Both the position numbers and the translations under genes were made by a program. From the NCBI GenBank assembly GCA_041166085.1, contig JBEEFP010000007.1, positions 1 to 64,000 of the forward strand: a DNA stretch of 64,000 nucleotides. The letters are read 5' to 3'. Position 1 is the stretch's first letter. Every line of letters begins with the position of its first letter. The DNA comes from JBEEFP01 sp041166085. Its GTDB lineage: Bacteria; Actinomycetota; Acidimicrobiia; Acidimicrobiales; JAFATL01. The notes below the pieces were generated by a model that was not told the DNA's origin, made no database searches, and saw only the letters and a list, made by a program, of their open reading frames with translations. Positions 1 through 8,034 of this stretch are shown one piece after another.

Positions 1-116
1 CGCGCGAGCGGGTCAACAAGGCCATCTCCGCCTTCATCCGCCTGGGCTGGATCGAGCAGAGCGACCGCCGCTACCGCATCCTCGACCGCGAGCAGCTCAC
101 CCGCCGCGCCCATTAG
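1..116 (+). CDS. CRP/FNR-family regulator, C-terminal end (partial)
   Basis: Only the last 37 codons are inside the window. They encode the end of a Crp-type winged-helix DNA-binding domain (RERVNKAISAFIRLGWIEQ...) and finish with a TAG at 114-116. The same C-terminus, with one Arg-to-Lys change, is encoded on the opposite strand by the convergent gene ending at 153. At DNA level the two ends differ at about 6 of 116 positions. The family role is transcription control in response to a ligand, but the sensor half of this copy lies outside the window. It ends in the shared hairpin at 111-158. Confidence 0.85.
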   Translation, partial: RERVNKAISAFIRLGWIEQSDRRYRILDREQLTRRAH

Positions 117-158
117 GCCCAACCCACTTCCTCGAGACGGAGGGGGTTGGGCCTAATG
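111..158. terminator. Bidirectional hairpin terminator between convergent crp-like genes
   Basis: Perfect 15-bp arms (CATTAGGCCCAACCC at 111-125 and its complement at 144-158) flank an 18-nt loop. Each arm includes a stop codon of one of the two convergent genes. There is no clear U-tract, which is common for actinobacterial terminators. Confidence 0.7.
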
Positions 159-812
159 GGCGCGACGGGTGAGCTGTTCGCGGTCGAGGATCTTGTAGCG
201 GCGGTCGCTCTGTTCGATCCAGCCCAGGCGGATGAAGGCGGAGATGGCCTTGTTGACCCGCTCGCGCGACGCGCCGACCATGCCGGCCAGCTCCTCCTGG
301 GTGACCGGCAGCACGAACTCGTCGGACTGGGCCGACAGCTCGATCAGCCGCTTGGCGGTGCGCCCGGTGACGTCGAGGAACATCGAATCGGCCAGCGCCG
401 CGTCGGTGGCCCGCAGGCGCCGGGCCATGAGCTCGGTGACCTTCCACAGCAGCTTGGGGCGCTCCTCGAGGACGTCGCGCAGGGCCTGGTAGGGCACTGC
501 GAGCAGCTCGGCACGCTCGAGGGCGCGCGCGTCCGCGGAGCGACCCTCGCCGTCGAAGAACGGCATCTCGCCGAACAAGTCGTCGCGCTCCATGAGGGCG
601 ACGACCGACTCGCGGCCATCTGGTGAGCGGATGGTGATCGCGATTCGTCCGTCCCGCACGACGTAGAGGTCGTCGGCTCGGTCGCCTTCGGAGAACACGA
701 GGTCGTTGCGCTGCAGGGAACACGGCCTGGCGGCTGCCGCGACAGATGCGACACCCTCGGGGTCGAGCGCCGCGAACAACTCCACGCGCGAGAGGAGGGC
801 GGCAGCGTCCAT
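153..812 (-). CDS. CRP/FNR-family transcriptional regulator
   Basis: This 219-aa protein has the length and order of the Crp family. A cyclic-nucleotide-binding beta-barrel spans about residues 15-110, with the phosphate-binding-cassette-like segment LFGEMPFFDGEGRSADA. A long dimer helix follows, then a winged HTH at about 150-210 (QEELAGMVGASRERVNKAI). The conserved Gly-Glu and Arg-Ser-Ala of the cassette fit cAMP-type binding, but the ligand is not proven. It is transcribed divergently from carD and convergently to a near-identical paralogue. Family role: global activator or repressor. Confidence 0.9.
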   Translation of the reverse strand: MDAAALLSRVELFAALDPEGVASVAAAARPCSLQRNDLVFSEGDRADDLYVVRDGRIAITIRSPDGRESVVALMERDDLFGEMPFFDGEGRSADARALERAELLAVPYQALRDVLEERPKLLWKVTELMARRLRATDAALADSMFLDVTGRTAKRLIELSAQSDEFVLPVTQEELAGMVGASRERVNKAISAFIRLGWIEQSDRRYKILDREQLTRRAH

Positions 813-839
813 CGCAGCGCAATCTACCCGCCGTGCAAG

Positions 840-868
840 TTGTCCTCAGGGGCCGTTACCCGTACCCT
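840..868 (+). promoter_or_regulatory. Candidate carD promoter
   Basis: TTGTCC at 840-845 is followed after 17 bp by TACCCT at 863-868. Both are moderate matches to the housekeeping -35 and -10 hexamers, 40 bp before the carD start codon. This was found by eye only. Confidence 0.35.
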
Positions 869-907
869 GGGAAGCGATCCCCCGTACGTACCGTTCTTGG
901 GAGAGGT

Positions 908-1390
908 ATGTCCTCATTCGACGTCGGAGACAAAGTCGTCTACCCGCACCACGGCGCTGCCGTGATCGAGAAGCGGGAGAAGAAGGAGGTCTTCGGCGAG
1001 ACGCGTGAGTATCTCGTGCTGCGGGTCGCCTACGGCGACCTCACGCTCATGGTGCCCTGCGACAACACCGAAGAGGTCGGTCTTCGCGAGGTGATCAACG
1101 ACGAAGAGGTCGAGGAGGTGTTCGCCGTCCTTCGCAAGAAGGAGGCGCGCATGCCGACCAACTGGTCCCGGCGCTACAAGAACCACGTCGAGAAGCTGAA
1201 GTCCGGCGACGTGTACCAGGTGGCCGAGGTCGTGCGGAACCTGTCGATCCGCGACAAGGACAAGGGCCTGTCCGCGGGCGAGAAGCGCATGCTCCAGAAG
1301 GCCCGGCAGATCCTCGTCTCCGAGCTCACCTTCGCCATCAACGTCTCCGAAGAGGAAGCCGAGCAGAAGCTCAACGACGCCCTGCCGTAA
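908..1390 (+). CDS. carD: CarD-family RNA polymerase-binding regulator
   Basis: This 160-aa protein matches CarD in length. It has an N-terminal Tudor-like RNA-polymerase interaction domain (about 1-60, FDVGDKVVYPHHGAAVI) and a helical C-terminal DNA-binding domain with the conserved Trp86 in MPTNWSRRYKN. CarD stabilises the open promoter complex and is essential in mycobacteria; that role is family knowledge. The start at 908 is chosen because homologues begin just before FDVGDKVVYP, although the frame is open upstream. It leads a cluster with the PIN/TRAM, ispD, ispF and rlmB genes, the common actinobacterial arrangement. Confidence 0.95.
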   Translation: MSSFDVGDKVVYPHHGAAVIEKREKKEVFGETREYLVLRVAYGDLTLMVPCDNTEEVGLREVINDEEVEEVFAVLRKKEARMPTNWSRRYKNHVEKLKSGDVYQVAEVVRNLSIRDKDKGLSAGEKRMLQKARQILVSELTFAINVSEEEAEQKLNDALP

Positions 1391-1459
1391 CCCCCACTCG
1401 GGCAAATAGGGCGCTCGGCCCGTACAGGCATCGGACATCCGCGCCGATACAGCAGGGAC

Positions 1460-2503
1460 ATGTTCGTCGAGGTCACGCGGATCTTCATCGTCCTGATGGC
1501 CACCGCGGCGGGGTTTGCGCTCGGCCGCGGCGGTGCGCCTGAGGCGGGCAACGGCGCCGTCATCGGCGCCGTGCTCGGCGCGTGCATGGGCTATGTGTCC
1601 GGGGGTGTCCTGGGCCGGCTGATCGACCAGGTGGCGGGCCGCGTCGAGCGCAGCCTGACCCGGACCTCGGCCGCCAGCCTGCTGGCGGGAGCGGTGGGCG
1701 GCTCCGCCCTCGGCCTCCTCTCCGGGCTCGTCGGTGTGCCCGCCGTCATCCTCCTGCCTGGGCACTGGGGCTGGCCGGTGTGGGGGCTGCTCGTCTGGAT
1801 CGGCATCTACGAGGGCTTCGCCATCGCCATGCGCCGGGCCGAAGAGCTGCTCGCCCTCGCAGGACTGTCCACTCGCCCGCTCGTGCGCGCCACTCCGTAC
1901 GGACGGGGCGCGGACGCCGTTCTCGTCGACACCAGCGCCATCCTCGACGGACGCCTCCTCACGGTGGCGCGCGCCGGCTTCCTGCCCGGGATGCTGCTCG
2001 TCCCCCCGTTCGTGCTCGACGAGCTGCAGTCCATCGCCGACGCCCAGGAACCCACTCGACGCCGACGGGGGCAGCGGGGGCTCGACCTGCTCAGTGCCCT
2101 GCAGCACCTGCCTGGCTCAGAGGTGCACGTGCTCGACGACGAGGTCGTCGAGCACGACGAGGTCGACGCCAAGCTCGTCGCCCTCGCCCGCCGACTCGAG
2201 GTCGGACTGCTCACGCTCGACACCAATCTGCAGCGCGTGGCCGAGCTCCAGGGCGTGCGCTGCTTGAGCCTCCACCGCCTGGCCGAGGGGTTGCAGCCCG
2301 TGCTCGTGCCGGGCGAGACGGTGCGGCTCCCGATCTCGCGCGAGGGCAAGGAGCCGGGTCAGGGCGTGGGATTCCTCGACGACGGCACGATGGTGGTCGT
2401 GGGCGACGCCGCCGCCCTGATCGGCAGCGAGGTCGAAGTGCGCATCACCGGGAACGCGCAGACCTCGGTCGGGCGCATGCTGTTCGCTACCGTCACGGAG
2501 TGA
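1460..2503 (+). CDS. Membrane-anchored PIN/TRAM-domain protein
   Basis: 347 aa. Residues 1-130 contain about four hydrophobic membrane segments. A PIN nuclease-like domain follows at about 153-270, with acidic motifs VLVDTSAILDGR and LLTLDTNL. A TRAM RNA-binding domain lies at about 280-347. This is the YacL architecture that sits next to carD and ispD in many Gram-positives. The PIN acids suggest a metal-dependent ribonuclease fold, but no substrate is established. The stop codon overlaps the ispD start (GTGA), so the two are probably translationally coupled. Confidence 0.9.
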   Translation: MFVEVTRIFIVLMATAAGFALGRGGAPEAGNGAVIGAVLGACMGYVSGGVLGRLIDQVAGRVERSLTRTSAASLLAGAVGGSALGLLSGLVGVPAVILLPGHWGWPVWGLLVWIGIYEGFAIAMRRAEELLALAGLSTRPLVRATPYGRGADAVLVDTSAILDGRLLTVARAGFLPGMLLVPPFVLDELQSIADAQEPTRRRRGQRGLDLLSALQHLPGSEVHVLDDEVVEHDEVDAKLVALARRLEVGLLTLDTNLQRVAELQGVRCLSLHRLAEGLQPVLVPGETVRLPISREGKEPGQGVGFLDDGTMVVVGDAAALIGSEVEVRITGNAQTSVGRMLFATVTE

Positions 2504-3111
2504 TCTGGGCCATCGTCGTGGCGGCCGGCAGCGGCACGCGGTACGGCGGGCTCAAGCAGTTCGAGGTCCTCGGCGACCGGCCGATCGTGGCGTGGGCGGT
2601 CGAGCACCCGAGAGCCCTGGCGGCGGGCGTGGTCCTGGTCGTCCCGCCTGACCACCTCGACGCGGACTGGCCGGAGGTGCAGGTGGTCGTCGCCGGCGGC
2701 CTGACGCGGTCGGACTCGGTGCGGGCCGGTCTGGCCGCGGTACCGGCTGCGGCCGATGCAGTGCTCGTGCACGACGCGGCCCGGCCCGGTGCTCGGCGCG
2801 AGACCTTCGAGCAGGTGCTCGACGCGCTGGACACGGCCGACGCTGCCGTGCCCGGACTGGCCGTGCCCGACACACTGCGCCACCTCGACGGGCTGGCGCT
2901 GGACCGCGAGCGCATCGTCGCCGTGCAGACGCCCCAAGCCTTCCGGGCCGGCGTCCTGCGAGCCGCCCACGCCACCGGCGAGCAGGCAACCGACGACGCG
3001 ACCCTCGTGGAGCGGGCGGGTGGCAGGGTGGTGGTCGTGCCCGGGACGCCGGAGGCCATGAAGATCACGACCAAGGACGATCTGCGGGTGCTGGCCGCCC
3101 TGCTCGCGTGA
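2500..3111 (+). CDS. ispD: 2-C-methyl-D-erythritol 4-phosphate cytidylyltransferase
   Basis: IspD transfers CMP to MEP in the cytosolic non-mevalonate isoprenoid pathway. The 203-aa protein has the nucleotide-binding start AIVVAAGSGTRYGGLKQF with the conserved Arg and Lys. It also has VHDAARPG, the PQAF substrate segment and TDDATLVE near the C-terminus. It is slightly short for the family (about 220-235 aa). The GTG start at 2500 overlaps the preceding stop by 4 nt; the stop in turn overlaps the ispF start by 4 nt. The pairing with ispF, two steps later in the pathway, supports the assignment. Confidence 0.95.
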   Translation: MIWAIVVAAGSGTRYGGLKQFEVLGDRPIVAWAVEHPRALAAGVVLVVPPDHLDADWPEVQVVVAGGLTRSDSVRAGLAAVPAAADAVLVHDAARPGARRETFEQVLDALDTADAAVPGLAVPDTLRHLDGLALDRERIVAVQTPQAFRAGVLRAAHATGEQATDDATLVERAGGRVVVVPGTPEAMKITTKDDLRVLAALLA

Positions 3112-3578
3112 GGGTGGGGTTGGGCTTCGACGCCCACGCCTTCAGCGCCGACCCGCAGCGCCCGCTCGTGCTGGGCGGCGTGGCCATCGCGGACGCGCCG
3201 GGCCTGGCCGGCCACAGCGATGCCGACGTGCTCGCCCACGCGGTGGCCGACGCCCTGTTGGGCGCGGCCGGGCTCGGCGACCTCGGGCAACACTTCCCAG
3301 ACACCGACGCGGCCTGGCGCGACGCCGACAGCATCGACCTGCTGACCCGCGTGGCGGCGATGGTGGCCGAGGCGGGCTGGCGGGTGGGCAACGTCGACTG
3401 CGCGGTCGTGCTCGAGGCGCCGCGCCTCGCACCCCATCGTGACGAGATGCAGCGCCGCCTGAGCGAGGCGGCAGGTGGCACCGTCACCGTCCGGGCCAAG
3501 CGCACCGAGGGCATGGGTGCCCTCGGGCGGGGCGAGGGGGTGGCGTGTTGGGCGGTCGCCCTCGTCGAGGAGGCGTGA
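3108..3578 (+). CDS. ispF: 2-C-methyl-D-erythritol 2,4-cyclodiphosphate synthase
   Basis: IspF cyclises CDP-ME-2-phosphate to MEcPP with release of CMP. This 156-aa protein has the metal ligands Asp8 and His10 (GFDAH), His36 and His44 in GHSDADVLAHA, and the C-terminal RAKRTEGMGALGRGEG segment. The length is normal. It starts with GTG inside the ispD stop (GTGA), and its own stop overlaps the rlmB start in the same way. No cysS lies between ispF and rlmB, unlike in many actinobacteria. Confidence 0.95.
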   Translation: MRVGLGFDAHAFSADPQRPLVLGGVAIADAPGLAGHSDADVLAHAVADALLGAAGLGDLGQHFPDTDAAWRDADSIDLLTRVAAMVAEAGWRVGNVDCAVVLEAPRLAPHRDEMQRRLSEAAGGTVTVRAKRTEGMGALGRGEGVACWAVALVEEA

Positions 3579-4378
3579 GCCGGGGACGGCCCGCCAAGCG
3601 GGCCGTCCCGCCCAGGGCCGCGCCGAAGGCCGGCCTCGGTGGGGAGCAGGTGGAGGGCCGCCACGCGGTGCGGGAGCTCCTTGCGGCGCGCCGCCGTCGC
3701 ACCCGCGAGGTCTGGATCGCAGACGAGGCCGGCGAGAGCGCGGTCCTGGCCGAGATCGCCGACCTGGCCGCCGCCGCCCGCGTGCCGGTGCGCCGGGTGC
3801 CCCGGGGGCGCCTCGACGCCGCGGCGCGCACCGACGCCCCGCAAGGGGTGCTGGCCCGGGCCGAGGGCCTCCCCGAGGCGGACCTGAGCGACCTCGCGGA
3901 CCGGACCGCCAGCCCCGCCCCGTACCTGCTGGTGCTGGACGGCGTCACCGATCCCCATAATCTGGGAGCGCTCCTCCGGACAGCGGTGAGCGCCGGGATG
4001 ACGGGCGGGGTGCTGGGCCGCCACCGGTCGGCGCACGTGACCCCCACGGTCACCAAGGCGGCGGCTGGGGCCGTCGAGTACCTGCCCCTGGCGCTGGTGC
4101 CGGGCATCCCGGCTGCGCTGGCCGAGCTGCGCCGGGCCGGGGTGTGGACGGTCGGTCTGGCTGCCGACGGCGACCGCGCGATCGACGAGCTCGGTGAGCT
4201 GGGCGACCAGCCGCTCGCGATCGTCCTCGGATCGGAGGGCCGAGGGCTGTCGCGCCTCGCCCGCGAGCGCTGCGACGTCGTGGCCCGAATTCCTCTTCGC
4301 GGGCCCATCGAATCGCTCAATGTGGCCGCCGCGGGCGCCGTTGCCGCGTTCACCTTTGCCCATGGGCGCGGCCTTTGA
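3575..4378 (+). CDS. rlmB: 23S rRNA 2'-O-methyltransferase, TrmH/SpoU family (RlmB-like)
   Basis: 267 aa. The basic N-terminus is followed by an L30e-like substrate-binding domain (about 25-95) and a SPOUT methyltransferase domain with all three family motifs: LDGVTDPHNLGALLRTA, IVLGSEGRGLS and IPLRGPIESLNVAAAGA. RlmB methylates the ribose of G2251 in 23S rRNA; the exact nucleotide here is inferred from the family. The GTG at 3575 is preferred because it overlaps the ispF stop as GTGA; an earlier in-frame codon at 3545 would overlap ispF much more. Confidence 0.93.
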   Translation: MSRGRPAKRAVPPRAAPKAGLGGEQVEGRHAVRELLAARRRRTREVWIADEAGESAVLAEIADLAAAARVPVRRVPRGRLDAAARTDAPQGVLARAEGLPEADLSDLADRTASPAPYLLVLDGVTDPHNLGALLRTAVSAGMTGGVLGRHRSAHVTPTVTKAAAGAVEYLPLALVPGIPAALAELRRAGVWTVGLAADGDRAIDELGELGDQPLAIVLGSEGRGLSRLARERCDVVARIPLRGPIESLNVAAAGAVAAFTFAHGRGL

Positions 4379-4566
4379 AGTCCTTTGCCCACCAGCTTCT
4401 TGTGACCCGTCCCAAGGATGGGGCCAGAATTTCAGACGCTGGCGGTGGTTGTGACCATTGACACGAGGCCACGGATCATGGTTCAAAGGGGCTAGTCATT
4501 CCCATGGCCAGTTGTGCCAAACCACAAATCGGGCAATCGTCACAGCACGCACAGGAGCACCACAGA

Positions 4567-5223
4567 ATGGCCTTACGGACCGAAGTACTCCCTCTCACCG
4601 AGCTGGCCGACGACGAGCTGGTTGCTCGCTATCGGGACGGCGACGGCGACGCCCTCAACGTCCTGCTGGAGCGCTACCGGCGCTTCGCTCGGGCCAAGGC
4701 TCGCGGTTACTTCCTGATCGGTGCGGACTCGGACGACATCGAGCAGGAGGGAATGATCGGTCTCTACAAGGCGGCGCGGGATTTCCGGCCCGAGCGTCAG
4801 GCGTCGTTCCGAGCCTTCGCCGAGCTGTGCATCACCCGCCAGGTCATCACCGCCATCAAGACGGCCACGCGGCAGAAGCACCAGCCGCTGAACCAGTACG
4901 TCTCGATCAGCGGTGTGCGCGGGTCCGACGACCCGGGCGAGCGCTCGGTCGAGATGCTGCTCGACGATCACGCCATGCCCGACCCTGCTGACGAGGTCGT
5001 GTCCAACGAGCGCATGGACGCCATGCGTCGGTCGATGGCCGAGATGCTGTCCGGCCTCGAGGTCGACGTGCTCCGCCTCTACGTCGAGGGCAAGAGCTAC
5101 CAGGAGATTGGCGACCACCTGGGCCGGCACGTGAAGTCGATCGACAACGCCCTGCAGCGCATCAAGCGCAAGCTCGACGTGCATCTGCAGGAACGTGATG
5201 CCGCCGAACTCACTCACGCCTGA
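4567..5223 (+). CDS. SigH-like RNA polymerase sigma factor
   Basis: 218 aa, the same length as Bacillus SigH (Spo0H). It has region 2 (ARAKARGYFLIGADSDDIEQEGMIGLYKAARDF) and region 4 (LSGLEVDVLRLYVEGKSYQEIGDHLGRHVKSIDNALQRIKRKL). The start at 4567 follows an AGGAG about 10 nt upstream; an earlier ATG at 4504 lacks a well-spaced site. The 188-bp gap after rlmB holds a consensus-like TTGACA at 4458-4463 but no convincing -10. The family directs transition-phase or sporulation promoters in Firmicutes. The role in a presumably non-sporulating actinobacterium is unknown. Confidence 0.88.
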   Translation: MALRTEVLPLTELADDELVARYRDGDGDALNVLLERYRRFARAKARGYFLIGADSDDIEQEGMIGLYKAARDFRPERQASFRAFAELCITRQVITAIKTATRQKHQPLNQYVSISGVRGSDDPGERSVEMLLDDHAMPDPADEVVSNERMDAMRRSMAEMLSGLEVDVLRLYVEGKSYQEIGDHLGRHVKSIDNALQRIKRKLDVHLQERDAAELTHA

Positions 5224-5325
5224 TTCAGCGTCCGCAAGCGGGCACAGCGGCGCACCTCGCAAGCCAGATCGGTGGGATACCCATCGCATCTCAGCGAGTG
5301 CAGCTTGCGAGCGAGCCAATGAAAG

Positions 5326-5398
5326 AGCCGGGTGTCGGGATCGAACCGACGACATCCGCTTTACAAGAGCGGTGCTCTACCAACTGAGCTAACCCGGC
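5326..5398 (-). tRNA. tRNA-Thr (anticodon TGT)
   Basis: A 73-nt cloverleaf read on the minus strand. The acceptor GCCGGGT pairs with ACCCGGC. The D-arm has AGCTCAGTTGGTAGAGC, the anticodon loop is CTTGTAA and the T-arm contains GGTTCGATCCC. CCA is not encoded. The anticodon TGT reads ACA threonine codons. Confidence 0.95.
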
Positions 5399-5458
5399 CG
5401 GATGAGGCGCGACCTTAGGTGCACCAAGGATGGCGGCTTCTGTGGCAGGCTGCCCCGG

Positions 5459-5719
5459 ATGGCCCTTTCTGATCGCGACCGCGCCATCATCGATTTCGAG
5501 CGCTCGTGGTGGGCCGAGCCAGGTCCCAAGGAGGGCGCGATCCGCGCGCGCTTCGAGTTGTCGCCGACGCGCTACTACCAGATCCTCGGTGAGCTGCTGG
5601 ACTCCGCCGATGCCCTCGATTACGACCCGCTCGTGCTGAGGCGCCTGCGCCGCATGCGAGATCGCCGCCGTCGCGCCCGCTTCGAGGGTCGCGCATCCGG
5701 CGAGCCGCCGGCGCGATGA
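5459..5719 (+). CDS. DUF3263 protein
   Basis: 86 aa. The N-terminal MALSDRDRAIIDFERSWW and the RYYQILGELLD segment fit the small actinobacterial DUF3263 family, which looks like a helix-turn-helix protein. The C-terminus is strongly basic (RRLRRMRDRRRRARF), consistent with nucleic-acid binding. The start at 5459 is chosen because the family begins at MALSDRD; the ATG at 5402 would abut the opposite-strand tRNA. It lies 4 bp before the LytR_C gene, a pairing common in actinobacteria. Its function is not established. Confidence 0.85.
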   Translation: MALSDRDRAIIDFERSWWAEPGPKEGAIRARFELSPTRYYQILGELLDSADALDYDPLVLRRLRRMRDRRRRARFEGRASGEPPAR

Positions 5720-5723
5720 GACC

Positions 5724-6353
5724 ATGAGACGCGGACGACACGCCGCCGCCGACGGGTCCTTTGCGCGTTCGGCATCGGTGAACGCGGGCCGCGGCGCCGT
5801 CCTGATCGCCGTCGCAGTGATCGTCGGCTTCCTCCTCCTCCACCCCCTCGACGACAACGGCAACGGCACCGGCGTGCTGGCGTCCAAGCCACGGCCCAGC
5901 GGCACCACGCCAACGACACCGTTGCCGACGCTGCCCACCACGACCACGGCGGCCGCCCACGCGCCGAAGGACGTGAAGGTCCTCGTCATCAACGGCACCA
6001 CCGTGGCCGGCGCCGCATCGCGTGTCGCGCAACCGCTCAAGGTCAACGGCTACAACGTGCTGCGCGCCGTCGACGCCAGCGCTGCGGTCAAGGCCGCGAC
6101 GAAGGCGTCCGCGGTGTACTACGTCACGCGCGACTACGAGAAGGACGCCAAGGCGCTCCAGCTGGCGCTCGCGCTTCCGCCCTCGCCGGTGACTGCGGTC
6201 CCGACCCCGCCGCCGGCGGTCGAGGTGTCGCAGGCCAACGTGGTGATCGTGGTCGGGCCCGACCTGGCGCGAGCCGGGACCGCGGGCACGACATCGACCA
6301 CGTCGCGCAGTACGAGCGCCACCACCAGCCGCGCCACGACGACGACGCGCTAG
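5724..6353 (+). CDS. LytR C-terminal domain protein, membrane anchored
   Basis: 209 aa. A single membrane helix sits at about residues 24-42 (AVLIAVAVIVGFLLLHPL), then a Thr/Pro-rich linker, then a LytR_C domain at about 82-175 (VKVLVINGTTVAGAASRVAQPL...). The C-terminus is a Ser/Thr-rich tail. LytR_C domains accompany cell-envelope proteins and are thought to act outside the membrane. It has no LytR/CpsA/Psr phosphotransferase domain, so it is an accessory protein rather than a wall-polymer ligase. It is probably co-transcribed with the DUF3263 gene. Confidence 0.85.
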   Translation: MRRGRHAAADGSFARSASVNAGRGAVLIAVAVIVGFLLLHPLDDNGNGTGVLASKPRPSGTTPTTPLPTLPTTTTAAAHAPKDVKVLVINGTTVAGAASRVAQPLKVNGYNVLRAVDASAAVKAATKASAVYYVTRDYEKDAKALQLALALPPSPVTAVPTPPPAVEVSQANVVIVVGPDLARAGTAGTTSTTSRSTSATTSRATTTTR

Positions 6354-6365
6354 TTCACCGCCGCG

Positions 6366-7151
6366 TCAGCGGATGAGCGAGGTGTGTGAGCGCACCTCGA
6401 CCGTGAGGGTGCCGGGGATGGCTGGCCCAGACGTCCCGGTGGGCGGCAGCAGCGTGAGGTGGAACTGGCCGCGCGTGAGGGCACGCACGTCCTCCACCGC
6501 GCCGTCGACCAGACGGTGGGTGGCGGTCGCGGATGTCGACTGCGTTCCACCCAACGCGAAGCTGCCCTGCTCGAGCTGGGTCGTGCCTTCGACGGCGAGC
6601 CGGAAGGCGCTCTCCACACGCGCGACCTTCTGGCCGTGGACGACACCGAGCTCGGTCAGGCGGCCGGAGCCCCGCAGCCGGGTGCGCGCCTGCCCTGGGA
6701 GGCCGACGGGCTCGTCGACCACCCAGCGCTCGCCGGGCGAGAGCGGCCGGGCCGGCGGGGCCCCGGCTGCGGCCGGGAAGATCTCGGTGAGGCCGAGGCT
6801 CCCGAACGCGCTGGCGGGCAGGTCCTCGATGCGCTGGACCTCGGCCAGCTGTCCGGCTCGGTCGATGCGCACCACGAAGGTGCGCGCACCCAGGTTGGGC
6901 CCGGCCAGGCGGACCCGGACGCGGCTGCTCTCCGCGCCGGCGGTCAGCACCGCCTGGTCGGCCCGGAGGACGAAGTGGTCGGCCGCGCGCTGGGGAGCGC
7001 GGCCCTGCACGGCGATGACCGTGACCGACTCGACCTCGACGCGATAGGCGTAGGTGGCACCGGCGCGCGGGCGAAACGCGATGCGAACGGTGTCGGGTTG
7101 GCAGCCGGCGAGCAGCAGCACGGACGCGATGGCCGCGGCCAGCAGGCGCAT
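6366..7151 (-). CDS. Predicted lipoprotein, unknown function
   Basis: 261 aa. A lipoprotein signal peptide (MRLLAAAIASVLLLAGC) predicts lipidation at Cys17 and anchoring to the outer face of the membrane. The rest is rich in beta-strand-like alternating segments, with no motif I recognise. It runs convergent to the LytR_C gene (12-bp gap) and divergent from otsB (24-bp gap). I cannot assign a function. Confidence 0.75.
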   Translation of the reverse strand: MRLLAAAIASVLLLAGCQPDTVRIAFRPRAGATYAYRVEVESVTVIAVQGRAPQRAADHFVLRADQAVLTAGAESSRVRVRLAGPNLGARTFVVRIDRAGQLAEVQRIEDLPASAFGSLGLTEIFPAAAGAPPARPLSPGERWVVDEPVGLPGQARTRLRGSGRLTELGVVHGQKVARVESAFRLAVEGTTQLEQGSFALGGTQSTSATATHRLVDGAVEDVRALTRGQFHLTLLPPTGTSGPAIPGTLTVEVRSHTSLIR

Positions 7152-7175
7152 CGGCCGAAACTAGCGTCGGCCTTC

Positions 7176-7970
7176 GTGACCTCGCCCGACCCCCTCCCGG
7201 CGCTTCTCGCGCCGTTGCGCGACCACCCCGACGGGGCGGCGGTGATCACCGACTTCGACGGCACGCTGTCTTCCATCGTCCTCGACCCTGACGCGGCCCG
7301 TCCTCTCCCTGGCGCGGTCGATGCGTTGCATGCTCTCGCCGGCGCGTACGCGCGGGTCGCGGTGGTGTCCGGTCGTCCCGCCGCCTTCCTCGCCGAGCAC
7401 CTCCACATCGGGGCCTGCCCGCGGTTGGTCGCCTACGGGCTCTACGGGCTCGAGTGGACCGACGGCGAGCGGGTGGTCGAGCACCCCGACGCGGCCAGCT
7501 GGCGGGAGACCGTCCGCGCCACGGTCGCGGCGGCGCGCGTCGAGGCCCCGGCGGACGTGATGGTCGAGGACAAGGGCCTGGCGGTCACCATCCACGTGCG
7601 CGTCGTGCCGAAGGAGAGCGACTGGGCCGCGGGCTGGGTCGTGACCCACGCGGCGGACACCGGCCTCGTCGTGCACCCGGCGCGGAAGTCCTTCGAGCTG
7701 CGGCCCCCGGTGTCGGTCGACAAGGGAACCGTCGTCGCTGATCTGGTCGACGGGATGGGCGCGGCGTGCTTCATCGGTGACGACCTCGGTGACCTCCCTG
7801 CGTTCGACGCCCTGGACGCCGCCACCCTGGCGAGCGGCCTGCACACCCTGAAGGTCGCCGTCCGCAGCGCCGAGGCTCCGCCCGACCTCCTCGAGCGCGC
7901 CGACCTCAAGGTCGACGGCCCCCCCGGCGCCTTGGAGTTGTTGCACCGTTTGGCCGAGACCCACACCTGA
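7176..7970 (+). CDS. otsB: Trehalose-6-phosphate phosphatase
   Basis: OtsB removes phosphate from trehalose 6-phosphate. The 264-aa HAD-family protein has the nucleophile motif ITDFDGTLS, motif II-like VVSGR, a Lys in the KGTVV segment and motif III GDDLGDLPAFDAL. The GTG at 7176 places the start just before the conserved HAD motif. It converges on otsA, the partner enzyme, across a shared hairpin at 7962-8024. Trehalose here would serve as stress protectant or carbon store. Confidence 0.92.
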   Translation: MTSPDPLPALLAPLRDHPDGAAVITDFDGTLSSIVLDPDAARPLPGAVDALHALAGAYARVAVVSGRPAAFLAEHLHIGACPRLVAYGLYGLEWTDGERVVEHPDAASWRETVRATVAAARVEAPADVMVEDKGLAVTIHVRVVPKESDWAAGWVVTHAADTGLVVHPARKSFELRPPVSVDKGTVVADLVDGMGAACFIGDDLGDLPAFDALDAATLASGLHTLKVAVRSAEAPPDLLERADLKVDGPPGALELLHRLAETHT

Positions 7971-8024
7971 CTTTTTCGCGATGCGACCGGTATGACCGGT
8001 CGAATCGCGGAAAAGTCAGGTGTG
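7962..8024. terminator. Bidirectional terminator between otsB and otsA
   Basis: An inverted repeat has outer arms CACACCTGAC (7962-7971) and GTCAGGTGTG (8015-8024). They continue inward through T5/A4 tracts and GCGAT/ATCGC to ACCGGT pairs around a short loop. The T-rich and A-rich tracts at the stem base suit termination in both directions. The otsB stop lies within the left arm. Confidence 0.75.
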
Positions 8025-8034
8025 TTGGCGTGCG

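Larger units (their letters stand above)
1..268. repeat. Imperfect inverted repeat joining two crp-like gene ends
   Basis: Positions 1-134 are nearly the reverse complement of 135-268. The repeat covers the 3' ends of two convergent CRP-family genes and their shared terminator. About six mismatches fall in the 116-bp coding part, including an entire codon (CGC versus AAG). This indicates a diverged duplicate rather than a read-through assembly artefact. The left limit cannot be seen because the window begins there. Confidence 0.85.

Noticed and set aside
914..2107. Long open frame on the minus strand across carD and the PIN/TRAM gene
   Set aside because: It is antisense to two well-supported genes and has the Arg/Gly/His/Asp bias of GC-rich shadow frames, with no domain. 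The same applies to long frames at 26096-28522(-), 34926-37334(-), 41814-43667(-) and 49801-52191(-).
3575..4378. cysS expected between ispF and rlmB
   Set aside because: The genes overlap directly by 4 nt, so cysS is absent from this cluster; many genomes carry it elsewhere, so absence here is not remarkable.
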